From Desulfatitalea alkaliphila (GTDB lineage: Bacteria; Desulfobacterota; Desulfobacteria; Desulfobacterales; Desulfosarcinaceae), in the NCBI RefSeq assembly GCF_022968795.1, contig NZ_JALJRB010000026.1, forward strand, positions 1-64,000: a stretch of 64,000 nt of DNA, in the 5' to 3' direction. The translations under genes were made by a program, and so were the position numbers. The notes under the pieces are model-generated. The model saw only the letters and a list, made by a program, of their open reading frames with translations. It made no database searches and was not told where the DNA came from. Within the stretch, counting starts at the first letter, position 1; every line of letters begins with the position of its first letter. Positions 46,509 to 55,697 of this stretch are shown one piece after another.

Positions 46509-48980
46509 TCAGGCAGGTGTGTTGTCCGGCTTTTCGTTCCCGTTCGCCATAATGCGATCCAGCGTATTGGCCAGCGCGGCGACGGTGAACGGTTTGGGCA
46601 GAAAACTTTCCGCACCGGCATTGAGGATTTCGCGGGCGGGGCCGTCGAGGGTGTAACCGCTGCAGACGATCACCTTGAGGTTGGGGATCATGGCCATCAA
46701 TTTGGGATAGATCTGGTTGCCGCTCATGTCCGGCAGGATCACATCCAGCAGGGCGAAGTCAATGGTCGCGGCGTGGTCGCGAGCCACCGCCAGGGCCTCC
46801 GTGCCCGATTTGGCTTCAAGCACTTCATAGCCCAGTTTTTCCACGATGGCGCGGTTGACTTCCATCACCAGTTGCTCGTCTTCCACGATCAAGGCGGTGC
46901 CGGAACGCCGGGTCGGACTCGGGGGGCGCAGGGCGGCGACCTCGGGCAAAGGTTCGGCCCGGGGCAGGAAGATGGAGACGGTTGTGCCCTGGCCCGGTTC
47001 CGAAGCCACGGCCACATAACCGCCATGCTTTTTGACGATGCCGTAAACCGCCGCCATGCCCAGGCCGCGCCCCTGGAACTTGGTTGTGTAGAAGGGCTCG
47101 AAGATCCGTGCACGGGTGGTTTCGTCCATCCCCTTGCCGTCGTCGGCGATGCGCAGCAATACCCGCGGGCCGGGAGTCAGCCCTTGATGGTGGAGGCACT
47201 CTTCGGGGGTCACGGTCACATTGCGCAGGGCGATATGTACGGCGCCTTTGTGGTCCATGGCTTCGGAGGCGTTGGAAAGGATGGCCGCAAGAAGCATCTG
47301 CATCTGGGTGGCGTCCACCTCGATGGCGGCGGCGTCGGGGTCCAGATCGGTTTGCACTTCCACTTGGGAGGCGATGCTGTGGCTGACCAGCCCAAGGGCT
47401 TCTTGCACGAAAGTATGTGAGGGAACGACCTGGGTCTGGAACTTGCCGCCGCGGGCATAGGCCAGCAATTGACTGGTCAAATGCACCATCTTCTGGCCGG
47501 CCTGGCTGATGGGATCCACGAAGCGCTTGATTTTCTGGTCGGCCAAACCGTCCATTTGGATCAGTTCGAGGTTCCCCAGGATCACCGCCAGGGCATTGTT
47601 GAACTGGTGGGCGATGCCGCCCGCCAAGGTGGCGATGGCTTCCATCTTCTGAGCTTGCTGCAGGCGGGCCGACAAGCGGCGCTGCTCCAGTTCGGAGGCC
47701 TTGGTCTGACTGAGGTCCACCACGAAAGCCAATGCGCCGGCGTAGCGGCCCTCTGCATCCCGTTGGGCGATGGCGCTGAGCTGCACCTGCTTGACCGTGC
47801 CGTCCTTGGTGCAAAAATCGAAAGAGCGGTTTTTCATGCGGCCGGTGCGGTAGAATTCCGGCATGAAGATTTCAACCGCGTCCTTACGGCTTTCGGGGGC
47901 GAAATAGTCCAGAGCGGACCGGCCGATGACCTCCTCCCGGGTGTAACCCATGGTTTCCAGCCATAAATTGCTGGCATCCGTAATGCGATCCGCTTTGTCG
48001 AGGGAGTAGAGCATGACAGGCGTGTTGTGATACAGTTCGCGGTAGCGCCGCTCACTCTCTTGCAGTGCTTTTTCCGTGCGTTGCTCGTGGGTGACGTCCC
48101 GTCCGCATCCCACCGTGCCGCACAGATTGCCCTGATCGTCCCAGAACGGTGCTTTGTGAATGTCCAGGGCAAGGTATTCGCCCCGGACCAACCCCTGCTC
48201 GAGAAAGCGCCCCGCCACCTTCCGTTGCAAGGTCAGGGCATCGGAATCGTCACCTTGCTCCGGGAAGGTGTGGCGGTGGCCCAGCCGGCGTTCGTTTTCG
48301 AAAAAGGCGGCATCGGTCTTGCCGATGACCGCTTCCGGTCGTTCACATTTGAGCAGGGTGTCGCACAGGGGCTGGTTGGCGAACAGGTAGCGGCCCTGGC
48401 GGTCCTTGGCCCAGATCAGGTCCGGCACGTTGTCGGTGATCAGGTGCAACATCGTGTTTTGTTGCCGGCATTGCGCCTCGCTGCCGCGCAGGCTGCGGGC
48501 CGTTCGGCGTCGTTCCTCCTCTATGGAAAGGAGCTTGGCCAGGATGGCGAGAATCTCCTGCTGCGTTTCCGTGAAGGGGCGTTGACGCGTGTCGGCGATG
48601 CACAGCACCCCGATGGCGTGACCATCGCAGGTGACAGGCCTGCCGAGGAAGGTTTTGAGCCCCCAACGCACCAAATAGGGATCGCTTTCCAGGTAAGGGC
48701 TTTGGGCGATGTCGGGCAGATGGGTCGGTTGGCGGTCGGCCCGGAGAATGCAGTCCTGCAGCAGGCGCCCCGCAGGGGCGGTGGCGGGCGGGAAATCGGC
48801 CGGCCGGTCTTCGCCGGACCAGGCGGCGAGCCATTCCTTTTCGTCCGCCAGTTGGGCATAAAAGGCGCATGCGCAATCGATCAGAGGGTTGAGCTGTTGG
48901 ACGATGGTGCGCATGTTGTACGCTGGATCGGATCCCATCAGGGCAAACAACGCACTGAGATTTTGAATTTTTTTATCCAT
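46509..48980 (-). CDS. Hybrid sensor histidine kinase (GAF-PAS-PAS-HisKA-HATPase-REC)
   Basis: 823 residues, no membrane helices, so a cytoplasmic sensor. GAF-like N-terminus (about 20-170), PAS1 (LIWAKDRQGRYLFANQPL, about 190-295), PAS2 (VMLYSLDKADRITDASNLWL, about 315-430), H-box (LAGGIAHQFNNALAVILGN, His about 452), HATPase (RIADDGKGMDETTRARIFEP, then GRGLGMAAVYGIVKKHGG) and a C-terminal receiver (TALIVEDEQLVMEV, phospho-Asp in LLDVILPDMSG, Lys in FLPKPF). Its output regulator is not in the window. Divergent from the FAH gene; downstream lies the promoter block of the hydrolase locus. Confidence 0.92.
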   Translation of the reverse strand: MDKKIQNLSALFALMGSDPAYNMRTIVQQLNPLIDCACAFYAQLADEKEWLAAWSGEDRPADFPPATAPAGRLLQDCILRADRQPTHLPDIAQSPYLESDPYLVRWGLKTFLGRPVTCDGHAIGVLCIADTRQRPFTETQQEILAILAKLLSIEEERRRTARSLRGSEAQCRQQNTMLHLITDNVPDLIWAKDRQGRYLFANQPLCDTLLKCERPEAVIGKTDAAFFENERRLGHRHTFPEQGDDSDALTLQRKVAGRFLEQGLVRGEYLALDIHKAPFWDDQGNLCGTVGCGRDVTHEQRTEKALQESERRYRELYHNTPVMLYSLDKADRITDASNLWLETMGYTREEVIGRSALDYFAPESRKDAVEIFMPEFYRTGRMKNRSFDFCTKDGTVKQVQLSAIAQRDAEGRYAGALAFVVDLSQTKASELEQRRLSARLQQAQKMEAIATLAGGIAHQFNNALAVILGNLELIQMDGLADQKIKRFVDPISQAGQKMVHLTSQLLAYARGGKFQTQVVPSHTFVQEALGLVSHSIASQVEVQTDLDPDAAAIEVDATQMQMLLAAILSNASEAMDHKGAVHIALRNVTVTPEECLHHQGLTPGPRVLLRIADDGKGMDETTRARIFEPFYTTKFQGRGLGMAAVYGIVKKHGGYVAVASEPGQGTTVSIFLPRAEPLPEVAALRPPSPTRRSGTALIVEDEQLVMEVNRAIVEKLGYEVLEAKSGTEALAVARDHAATIDFALLDVILPDMSGNQIYPKLMAMIPNLKVIVCSGYTLDGPAREILNAGAESFLPKPFTVAALANTLDRIMANGNEKPDNTPA

Positions 48981-49266
48981 TGCGCTTTCTTCGCGACGTG
49001 GCCTGGTGCGGGTGACGGATCGGGGGGCTGTTGAGATGCTCCGGGCAGTCTCCCTTGATCACAATTCGCCTTATCTTGGCGTTCATTCCATATTGTACCG
49101 TAAAACTCAAGCAAAAAAACGGGATAAATGGTTCATATTAAAGCAAATGATTGCAAAGTTGCGATTTTTCAGAGGTTTGCCCTGAAACCGGGTTTACAGG
49201 TCGCCCCTTTCCTGTCAATAGTTGCGCAAACACAATTATAAGACACCACCGGCGAAAGGGAAACCC

Positions 49267-50103
49267 ATGCGATTGATTCGATTCGGCGCCCACGGGCAAG
49301 AACGGCCGGGATTGGAACAACCCGACGGCATTGTGGATTTGCGCGCCATCCATCCCGACATTCCCGATATCGGCGAATCGTTTTTCAGGCAGGATTGGCC
49401 CCGGCGCCTTGCAGGGCGCAACTTGCCCGCACAGAAAATGACGGTGCGCCTGGGGCCGCCGGTGGTGCGGCCCTCCAAAATCATATGCTTGGGCAAAAAC
49501 TACCGGGAGCATGCTCGGGAGGGCGGTTTCGATGCCCCCAGCGCACCGTTGCTATTCTGCAAGAGCCCCAACACTCTCAACGGTCCCTGCGATACGGTGC
49601 TGCTGCCCCGCAGTTCGGGGCAGGTGGATTGGGAGGTGGAGTTGGCGCTGGTGATCGGCAAAGAAGGCAAGGGCATTGAACGGAATCAGGCCCTGGAACA
49701 CATCGCCGGTGTGACGGTGATGAACGATGTGTCCGGGCGCCAGGCCCAGTTCGCCGATTCCCAGTGGTTCCGGGGCAAGTCCTTCGACACCTTCGCCCCC
49801 CTGGGACCGGCTCTGGTGACCTTGGACGAGATCCCCGATCTGCACAACCTGCGGTTGACGGCCACCGTGAACGGCCGGTTGATGCAGGACGGCAACACCC
49901 GCGACATGATGTTCGATGTGCCGGCCATCATCGCCGATATCAGCACCGATATCACCCTGTTGCCCGGCGACGTGATCGCCACCGGCACCCCGGCCGGGGT
50001 GGGCATCTTCCGTGACCCGCCGGTGGTGCTGCAAGACGGCGACGAGGTGGTGTGCCGCATCGAGGGCATCGGCGCCCTGTGCAACCGGTTTGTGCGCCAG
50101 TGA
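49267..50103 (+). CDS. Fumarylacetoacetate hydrolase-family protein
   Basis: 278 residues from the ATG at 49267 (gaaaggg upstream; an upstream in-frame start at 49222 lacks one). FAH C-terminal domain: ICLGKNYREHAREG, metal ligands in DWEVELALVIGKEG, VMNDVSGRQAQFADSQWFRG and the final GDVIATGTPAGVG. Family members hydrolyse or decarboxylate acylpyruvates and 2-oxo acids; the exact substrate is open. A weak promoter (tgtcaa 49213, ttataa 49236) lies upstream in the 286-nt gap from the kinase gene. Confidence 0.85.
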   Translation: MRLIRFGAHGQERPGLEQPDGIVDLRAIHPDIPDIGESFFRQDWPRRLAGRNLPAQKMTVRLGPPVVRPSKIICLGKNYREHAREGGFDAPSAPLLFCKSPNTLNGPCDTVLLPRSSGQVDWEVELALVIGKEGKGIERNQALEHIAGVTVMNDVSGRQAQFADSQWFRGKSFDTFAPLGPALVTLDEIPDLHNLRLTATVNGRLMQDGNTRDMMFDVPAIIADISTDITLLPGDVIATGTPAGVGIFRDPPVVLQDGDEVVCRIEGIGALCNRFVRQ

Positions 50104-50131
50104 ACGCGAGCTCTTTTGGGCCTCGGTTCGC

Positions 50132-50190
50132 TTCGATTTAGATTTCGATACCGATACCGATACCGATTTCGATTTCGATTGCCAATGGGG
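50132..50190. repeat. Hexanucleotide low-complexity repeat (CGATAC/CGATTT)
   Basis: Tandem six-base units (gatttcgat followed by repeated cgatac, then cgattt) just after the FAH stop. It keeps an alternating Asp-x pattern in one frame but has no start of its own. Likely an intergenic repeat rather than coding. Confidence 0.6.
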
Positions 50191-50239
50191 CAAGTCCCGA
50201 CTTGGGCTTTGTACATAGGCGCATTTTCTTTTGGCCCCA

Positions 50240-50268
50240 TTGACATCCGCATCCAAACCCCCTATAGG
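50240..50268 (+). promoter_or_regulatory. Sigma70-type promoter of thi operon
   Basis: TTGACA (50240-50245), 17 nt, TATAGG (50263-50268), placing the start near 50275, just ahead of the TPP aptamer. Confidence 0.65.
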
Positions 50269-50285
50269 AATTTAAAGACCGACAT

Positions 50286-50366
50286 AAGCCCTAGGGGTGC
50301 GATTGACGCTGAGAGGATCTCATCCAACCCTTGGAACCTGATCCGGGTAATACCGGCGAAGGGAAG
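50286..50366 (+). ncRNA. TPP riboswitch (THI element)
   Basis: All diagnostic blocks are present: ccctaggggtgc, gctgagagga, aacccttggaacctgatc, cgggtaataccgg and gcgaagggaag; the 5' ccct closes P1 with 3' aggg. A strong terminator follows at 50403-50438, giving a standard off-switch: TPP binding favours termination before thiS. Confidence 0.95.
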
Positions 50367-50402
50367 TGGCGAGGCAGACACAACTTTCATTAAAGTGATC
50401 CG

Positions 50403-50438
50403 GCCGCCGACCCTTCGATGGGGACGGCGGCTTTTTTT
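50403..50438 (+). terminator. Riboswitch expression-platform terminator
   Basis: gccgccg (50403-50409) pairs with cggcggc (50425-50431), with accc/gggg inside and a run of seven T. Seventeen nt before the thiS ATG. Confidence 0.85.
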
Positions 50439-50454
50439 ATGCGGGGAATGGATC

Positions 50455-50652
50455 ATGCAAATCACGATCAACGGACAGCTGGAACGGATCGCGCAGGAGA
50501 CCCTCGAGGAGATGGTGCGCCGCAAGGGGCTTGCTCCGGAGCATCTGGTGCTGGAGCACAACCGCGAGGTGGTGCCGCGGGAGCGCTGGGCGCAGGTGGC
50601 GCTGCAAGAGGGCGATGTGGTGGAGCTGCTGCGTTTCGTGGGAGGAGGATGA
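50455..50652 (+). CDS. thiS: Sulfur carrier protein ThiS
   Basis: 65 residues from the ATG at 50455. Ubiquitin-like fold: [37 protein letters not shown]. The C-terminal GG is adenylated by ThiF and thiocarboxylated to deliver sulfur for the thiazole ring. First gene of thiSGHFEC, directly behind the TPP riboswitch terminator. Confidence 0.93.
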   Translation: MQITINGQLERIAQETLEEMVRRKGLAPEHLVLEHNREVVPRERWAQVALQEGDVVELLRFVGGG

Positions 50653-50656
50653 CCGG

Positions 50657-51436
50657 ATGGACGACGATGTGTTGACGATCGGTGGCCACGGCTTCACCAG
50701 CCGTCTGTTTACGGGCACCGGCAAGTTCGCCGACGATGCCCGGATTCCAAGGATGCTGGCGAGCAGCGGATCGCAGATGATCACGGTGGCGTTGCGGCGC
50801 ATCGACGCCGAGGCCGGGCCGGGGAATGTCCTGGATCACATACCGCCGGGGGTCACCCTGCTGCCCAACACCTCCGGAGCGCGTACCGCCGAGGAGGCCG
50901 TGCGCATCGCCCGCATCGCCCGGGCCGCCGGCTGCGGGGATTTCATCAAGATTGAGGTGATCACCGACACCAAGTACCTGATGCCCGACAACTGGGAAAC
51001 CCTCAAGGCCACCGGGATCCTGGCCGAGGAGGGGTTCGTGGTGCTGCCCTATGTGCTGCCCGATCTGACCCTGGCCAAGCGGCTGGAGGATGCCGGGGCG
51101 GCCGCGGTGATGCCCCTGGGGGCGCCGATCGGCTCCAACCGGGGCCTGGAGACCGCCTCGTTGATCGCGCTGCTGATCGAAAACTGCCGGGTGCCGGTGG
51201 TGGTGGATGCCGGCATCGGGCGGCCCTCCCACGCCGCCGCGGCCATGGAGATGGGGGCCGACGCCGTGCTGGTCAACACCGCCATCGCCACGGCGGAGGA
51301 TCCGGTGGCCATGGGGCGGGCCTTTGCCCTGGCGGTGACGGCAGGGCGGATGGCCTTTCTGGCCCGCATGGCCGAAGAGAGCCGGGAAGCCCGTGCATCT
51401 TCGCCCTTGACCGGGTTTCTCGGTGCAGAGGATTGA
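50657..51436 (+). CDS. thiG: Thiazole synthase ThiG
   Basis: 259 residues from the ATG at 50657, 4 nt after thiS. TIM-barrel motifs: [50 protein letters not shown] (Schiff-base Lys), [14 protein letters not shown] and [20 protein letters not shown]. Builds thiazole phosphate from DXP, dehydroglycine and ThiS thiocarboxylate. Confidence 0.96.
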   Translation: MDDDVLTIGGHGFTSRLFTGTGKFADDARIPRMLASSGSQMITVALRRIDAEAGPGNVLDHIPPGVTLLPNTSGARTAEEAVRIARIARAAGCGDFIKIEVITDTKYLMPDNWETLKATGILAEEGFVVLPYVLPDLTLAKRLEDAGAAAVMPLGAPIGSNRGLETASLIALLIENCRVPVVVDAGIGRPSHAAAAMEMGADAVLVNTAIATAEDPVAMGRAFALAVTAGRMAFLARMAEESREARASSPLTGFLGAED

Positions 51437-51439
51437 ATC

Positions 51440-52549
51440 ATGTCCTTTTACGAAGTTCTGCAGTGTTATCGCGATTTCGACTTCGACGGGTTTTTCGCCG
51501 CCGTAACGGAAGCGGATGTGATGCGCGTGCTCGCCAAGGAGCGCCGCGGTGAACGGGATCTGCTGGTGCTGCTCAGCCCCCGGGCCGCCGATTTTCTGGA
51601 ACCCATGGCCCGGGCGGCCCAACAACTGACCGTGCAGTACTTCGGACGTACCATCCAGCTGTTCATTCCCCTCTATATCGCCAACCACTGCGCCAACCAG
51701 TGTCTTTACTGCGGGTTCAACCGCAGCCACGCCATCGGGCGGCGCAAGCTGAGCCTGGAAGAGATCGCCGCCGAGGGCCGGGCCATCGCGGCCACCGGCA
51801 TGCGGCACCTGCTGGTGCTCACCGGCGAGGCACCGGAGGTGACCCCCATGGACTACATCGAGGCGGCCCTGGCCCTGCTCAAGCAGTACTTCGCCTCGGT
51901 GGCCATCGAGATGTTCCCCATGGCGACGGAAGCATACCGGCGGCTCAAGGCGGTGGGGGTGGACGGGCTCACCCTCTACCAGGAGGTGTACGACGAGGCG
52001 GTTTACCGCCGGGTTCACCAGGCCGGTCCCAAGACCGACTACCGCTTCCGCCTCGACGCCCCCGAGCGCGGCGCGCGGGCCGGTTTCCGGGCCGTGAACA
52101 TCGGCCCCTTGCTGGGCCTGGGGAAAAAGCGGCGCGAGGTGTTTTTCGCCGGCCTGCATGCCCGCTACCTGGATGATCGCTACCTGGCCACCGAGGTGGG
52201 CCTGTCGCTGCCCCGTATCAACCCGGCCGAAGGAGGGTTCCAGCCGTTGCATCCGGTCAGCGACCGGGAGTTCGTTCAATTTCTTTTGGCCTTGCGGCTC
52301 TTTTTGCCCCGCGCGGGCATCACCGTCTCCACCCGGGAGCGGGCCGCCTTCAGGGATCGGCTGGTGCCCTTGGGCGTCACTCGCTTGTCGGCGGGCAGTT
52401 GTACCGGCGTGGGGGGGTATGCGGCGCCCGAACGGCGCGAGACGCCGCAGTTCGAGATCGCCGATCAACGAGCGGTGGCACTGGTGGCGCAGGCCATCGC
52501 CGCCCAAGGCTATCAACCGGTTTGCAAAGATTGGGACAGCATCGGATGA
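51440..52549 (+). CDS. thiH: 2-iminoacetate synthase ThiH (radical SAM tyrosine lyase)
   Basis: 369 residues. Radical SAM cluster CANQCLYCGF (CX3CX2C) near residue 78, preceded by FIPLYIANH; later VLTGEAPEVTPMDYIEAAL and the C-terminal LSAGSCTGVGGY. Cleaves tyrosine to dehydroglycine for ThiG; its presence instead of ThiO fits an anaerobe. Overlaps thiF by 4 nt. Confidence 0.96.
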   Translation: MSFYEVLQCYRDFDFDGFFAAVTEADVMRVLAKERRGERDLLVLLSPRAADFLEPMARAAQQLTVQYFGRTIQLFIPLYIANHCANQCLYCGFNRSHAIGRRKLSLEEIAAEGRAIAATGMRHLLVLTGEAPEVTPMDYIEAALALLKQYFASVAIEMFPMATEAYRRLKAVGVDGLTLYQEVYDEAVYRRVHQAGPKTDYRFRLDAPERGARAGFRAVNIGPLLGLGKKRREVFFAGLHARYLDDRYLATEVGLSLPRINPAEGGFQPLHPVSDREFVQFLLALRLFLPRAGITVSTRERAAFRDRLVPLGVTRLSAGSCTGVGGYAAPERRETPQFEIADQRAVALVAQAIAAQGYQPVCKDWDSIG

Positions 52550-53085
52550 AGAAGATCGGCATCGCCGGCGCGGGCGGCATCGGCTCCAATGTGGCGGTCC
52601 ACCTGGTGCGGGCCGGGGTGCGCTGTTTGAAGATCGTGGACTTCGATAGGGTGGAATTGTCCAATCTCAACCGGCAGTTCTACTTTCACGATCAACTCGG
52701 CCGGCCCAAGGCGGCCGCGCTGGCCGCGAACCTGCGGCGTATCGTGCCGGACGCGGTCATTGAAACCGAGAACGCACGGCTGGATGCCGAACGTATGACC
52801 ACCGTCTTCGCTGATTGCGATCTGGTGGTGGAAGGGTTCGACGGGGCGGCGGAGAAGAAAGCGCTGCTGGAGGCCATGTCCGTCGCCCGTATTCCCATGG
52901 TCGCCGCCTGCGGCGTGGCCGGCACCCGGTTGGATCGGATCGGGGTGCGCACTTTGGGCGGCTGCACCATTGTGGGGGATTTTGCCACCGAGGCGGCCCA
53001 AGCCCCTTGCCACGGTCCCAAAGTGGCCTTGGTGGCCGCCATGATGGCCCATATCGTTCTGGAACGGGGAGGTTACTATGAGTGA
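52546..53085 (+). CDS. thiF: ThiS adenylyltransferase ThiF (short form)
   Basis: 179 residues. Rossmann-type ATP site IGIAGAGGIGSNVAVHL, then DFDRVELSNLNRQFYF and the acidic loop DLVVEGFDGAAEKKALLEA. It is about 70 residues shorter than E. coli ThiF, lacking the C-terminal Zn-ribbon part; short ThiF of this kind is common in anaerobic thi operons. Adenylates the ThiS C-terminus. The 3' end overlaps thiE by 8 nt. Confidence 0.9.
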   Translation: MKKIGIAGAGGIGSNVAVHLVRAGVRCLKIVDFDRVELSNLNRQFYFHDQLGRPKAAALAANLRRIVPDAVIETENARLDAERMTTVFADCDLVVEGFDGAAEKKALLEAMSVARIPMVAACGVAGTRLDRIGVRTLGGCTIVGDFATEAAQAPCHGPKVALVAAMMAHIVLERGGYYE

Positions 53086-53734
53086 GCAAAAACCCATACT
53101 GCCCGGCGGCATCTACGGTATCACCGCTGAAAAATTCTCCAAGGGCCGCAGTAACGAAACGGTGGTGCGGGAGATGATCCGCGGCGGCATCGCCGTCATC
53201 CAGTACCGCGAAAAGCGGCCCGACAAAAGCCACCGGCAGATGCTGACCGAGTGCCGGCGCATTCGGGCCTTGACGCGTGACGCCGGCATCCCCTTCATCG
53301 TCAATGACTACGTGGACATCGCCCTGCTGGTGGATGCCGACGGGGTGCATGTGGGCCAGGACGACCTGCCCGTGCCCGAAGTGCGCCGGCTTGTCGGCCC
53401 GGACAAAATCATCGGTTTGTCCACCCACGCTCCGGAGCAGATCCGGCAGGCCGAGGCGCAAGGTGCCGACTACATCGGCGTTGGTCCCATCTTCAGCACC
53501 CGGACCAAGGCCGATGTGGTCGATCCCGTGGGATTCGAATATCTGACCTGGGCGGTGCAAAACAGCCGATTGCCCATCGCCGCCATCGGCGGCATCAAGG
53601 CCCATAACATCTCCCAAGTGGCCCGCCATGGCGCACGCACTTTTTGCCTGGTCACCGAGATCGTCGGCGCACAAGACATCGCCGGGAAGGTAGGTGAGCT
53701 GCAAGGGATGATGGGTGAGGGCGCTGCCCGGTGA
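53078..53734 (+). CDS. thiE: Thiamine phosphate synthase ThiE
   Basis: 218 residues. AVIQYREKRPDKSH, IPFIVNDYVDIALLVDADGVHVGQDD, IIGLSTHAPEQIRQAEAQGADYIGVGP and AAIGGIKAHN are the usual ThiE motifs. Couples HMP-PP with thiazole phosphate. Start inside the thiF end with ggggagg upstream. Confidence 0.95.
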   Translation: MSEQKPILPGGIYGITAEKFSKGRSNETVVREMIRGGIAVIQYREKRPDKSHRQMLTECRRIRALTRDAGIPFIVNDYVDIALLVDADGVHVGQDDLPVPEVRRLVGPDKIIGLSTHAPEQIRQAEAQGADYIGVGPIFSTRTKADVVDPVGFEYLTWAVQNSRLPIAAIGGIKAHNISQVARHGARTFCLVTEIVGAQDIAGKVGELQGMMGEGAAR

Positions 53735-53788
53735 ATGGTGGGGGGCGCTTGAAGTTCAAAGTGAAAAATCCAAACAAGGAGCAAAACC

Positions 53789-55069
53789 ATGAAAACCCAG
53801 ATGGCGGCCGCCCGCGACAACATTGTCACCCCTCAAATGGAACAACTGCTGGCTGCCGAAACGGTCGACCGCGATGATTTGGTTTCGGCCGTGGCGGCCG
53901 GGCGCATCGCCATACCGGCCAACCCGCATCACACCCATTTGGTGGCCGGCGGCGTGGGTCGGGGGCTGCGCACCAAAATTAACGTCAACCTCGGTGTGTC
54001 GGAGGATTGCTGCAATGTGGATCTGGAAATCGAGAAGGTGCGGCGGGCCGTGGCCCTCAAGGCCGACGCCATCATGGATCTGAGCACCTTCGGCGACACC
54101 CGCGCCTTCCGGCGCCGGGCCATCGAGATCAGCCCGGTGATGATCGGCACGGTGCCGGTCTATGACGCCGTGGCGCGCTACGGTAAGAGCGTTCCGGACA
54201 TCTCCGTGGACGACTTCTTCGACACCGTGGCGCTGCATGCCGCCGACGGCGTGGACTTCATCACCATCCACGCCGGATTGACCCGCGCCGCCGTGGACCG
54301 GCTGCGCCGCCGGCCGCGCTTGACCCACGTGGTCAGTCGCGGCGGCGCTATTTTGCTGCACTGGATGGACGCCAATGAATGCGAAAATCCATTCTACGAA
54401 CACTTCGACCGCCTGCTGGAGATCTGCCGCGCCCACGATGTGACCATCAGCCTGGGCGACGGTTTGCGGCCCGGCTCCCTGCACGATGCCACCGATGCGG
54501 CCCAGATCCAGGAGTTGATCATCCTGGGGGAGCTGACCCTGCGCGCCTGGCGGGCCGATGTGCAGGTGATGATCGAAGGGCCGGGGCACGTGCCGCTCCA
54601 CGAGGTGGCGGCCAACATGCAGTTGCAAAAGAAGCTCTGCCACGGCGCCCCCTTCTATGTCCTGGGCCCCATCGTCACCGACGTGGCGCCGGGCTACGAC
54701 CACATCACTTCGGCCATCGGCGGTGCCCTGGCTGGGGCCCACGGCGCCGACTTTCTCTGTTACGTCACCCCGGCCGAGCATTTGCGCCTGCCCGATGCGG
54801 ACGACATGAAGGAAGGCATCGTGGCCGCCCGCATCGCCGCCCATGCTGCCGACATCGCCAAGGGCATCCCCGGCGCCATGGATTGGGACAACGCCATGAG
54901 CCACGCCCGCAAGGAGCTGGACTGGCCGCGTATGATGGAACTGGCCATGGATCCGGACAAGGCGCGCGCCTACCGGGAATCGTCAAAGCCTTTGGATGAG
55001 CATGTGTGCACCATGTGCGGCGACCTGTGCGCCGTCAAGCGCAGCCGGCAGGTGCTGGAAGGGCGTTAG
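53789..55069 (+). CDS. thiC: HMP-P synthase ThiC (short form)
   Basis: 426 residues, short-form ThiC (E. coli about 630). [84 protein letters not shown] and the C-terminal cluster motif CTMCGDLC, here CX2CX3C instead of the CX2CX4C of the long form. Converts AIR to HMP-P by radical SAM chemistry. aaggag precedes the ATG. Last gene of the thi operon; thiD and thiL are not in the window. Confidence 0.95.
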   Translation: MKTQMAAARDNIVTPQMEQLLAAETVDRDDLVSAVAAGRIAIPANPHHTHLVAGGVGRGLRTKINVNLGVSEDCCNVDLEIEKVRRAVALKADAIMDLSTFGDTRAFRRRAIEISPVMIGTVPVYDAVARYGKSVPDISVDDFFDTVALHAADGVDFITIHAGLTRAAVDRLRRRPRLTHVVSRGGAILLHWMDANECENPFYEHFDRLLEICRAHDVTISLGDGLRPGSLHDATDAAQIQELIILGELTLRAWRADVQVMIEGPGHVPLHEVAANMQLQKKLCHGAPFYVLGPIVTDVAPGYDHITSAIGGALAGAHGADFLCYVTPAEHLRLPDADDMKEGIVAARIAAHAADIAKGIPGAMDWDNAMSHARKELDWPRMMELAMDPDKARAYRESSKPLDEHVCTMCGDLCAVKRSRQVLEGR

Positions 55070-55239
55070 GGCTCATAATGGGTCAACCGTGTTGGTCGCT
55101 TCTGCGACGCGACAGTGCGCGCGCATCCCGCTATTGACAACCGGCGAGCCATATGGTGATTTGTTGCGACGGTGCGGGACGGCCCATCCGGCCGGTGCCG
55201 AGGGCCACCCGCCGGATTTCACCACATCGGGGGACGATC

Positions 55240-55653
55240 ATGACGGAAAGAACCATTTATATCACCCAATTCGACAAGGCGCGTCTGGAAGAGCTGATCG
55301 CGGTGGCCGAGGAGTTCGGTGGCGGGCGTGACGATCTTGAAGCCTTGGCCGACGAGCTGGACCAGGCCGAAATCGTTACCTCCAAGGAGATAGGCCCGGA
55401 TGTGGTGACCATGAACGCCAAGGTGGTTTTGCGCGATTTGGATAGCGACACAACCCGCACCCTGACCCTGGTCTTTCCCCGGGATGCCGATGCCGGTGCC
55501 GGTGCCATTTCCGTGTTGGCCCCCATCGGCACGGCCATCCTGGGCTACGCCAAAGGGGACGAGGTAAAGTGGCGTGTGCCGGGCGGCGTGCGACGCATCC
55601 GGATCGAGGAGATTCTCTACCAACCCGAAGCCGCGGGGGATTATCACCTTTAG
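55240..55653 (+). CDS. rnk: Rnk-like nucleoside diphosphate kinase regulator (GreA/GreB C-terminal domain)
   Basis: 137 residues from the ATG at 55240. Short N-terminal helix pair (TIYITQFDKARLEELIAVA, LEALADELDQAEIV), then the GreA/B C-terminal FKBP-like domain (LDSDTTRTLTLVFPRDAD, ISVLAPIGTAILGYAKGD, WRVPGGVRRIRIEEI). Binds RNA polymerase near the secondary channel in known Rnk. The 170-nt gap after thiC holds a ttgaca at 55134 but no good -10. A small gcgaa/ttcgc hairpin follows the stop between convergent genes. Confidence 0.88.
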   Translation: MTERTIYITQFDKARLEELIAVAEEFGGGRDDLEALADELDQAEIVTSKEIGPDVVTMNAKVVLRDLDSDTTRTLTLVFPRDADAGAGAISVLAPIGTAILGYAKGDEVKWRVPGGVRRIRIEEILYQPEAAGDYHL

Positions 55654-55697
55654 GGCTCGGGGTTCGCGAAAAAATAAATTCGCTTTTCAGGCGGCCA

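Noticed and set aside
50132..50190. Hexanucleotide tract considered as CRISPR or coding
   Set aside because: Units are six bases with no spacers, and no start codon or ribosome site belongs to it. No CRISPR array was seen anywhere in the window.
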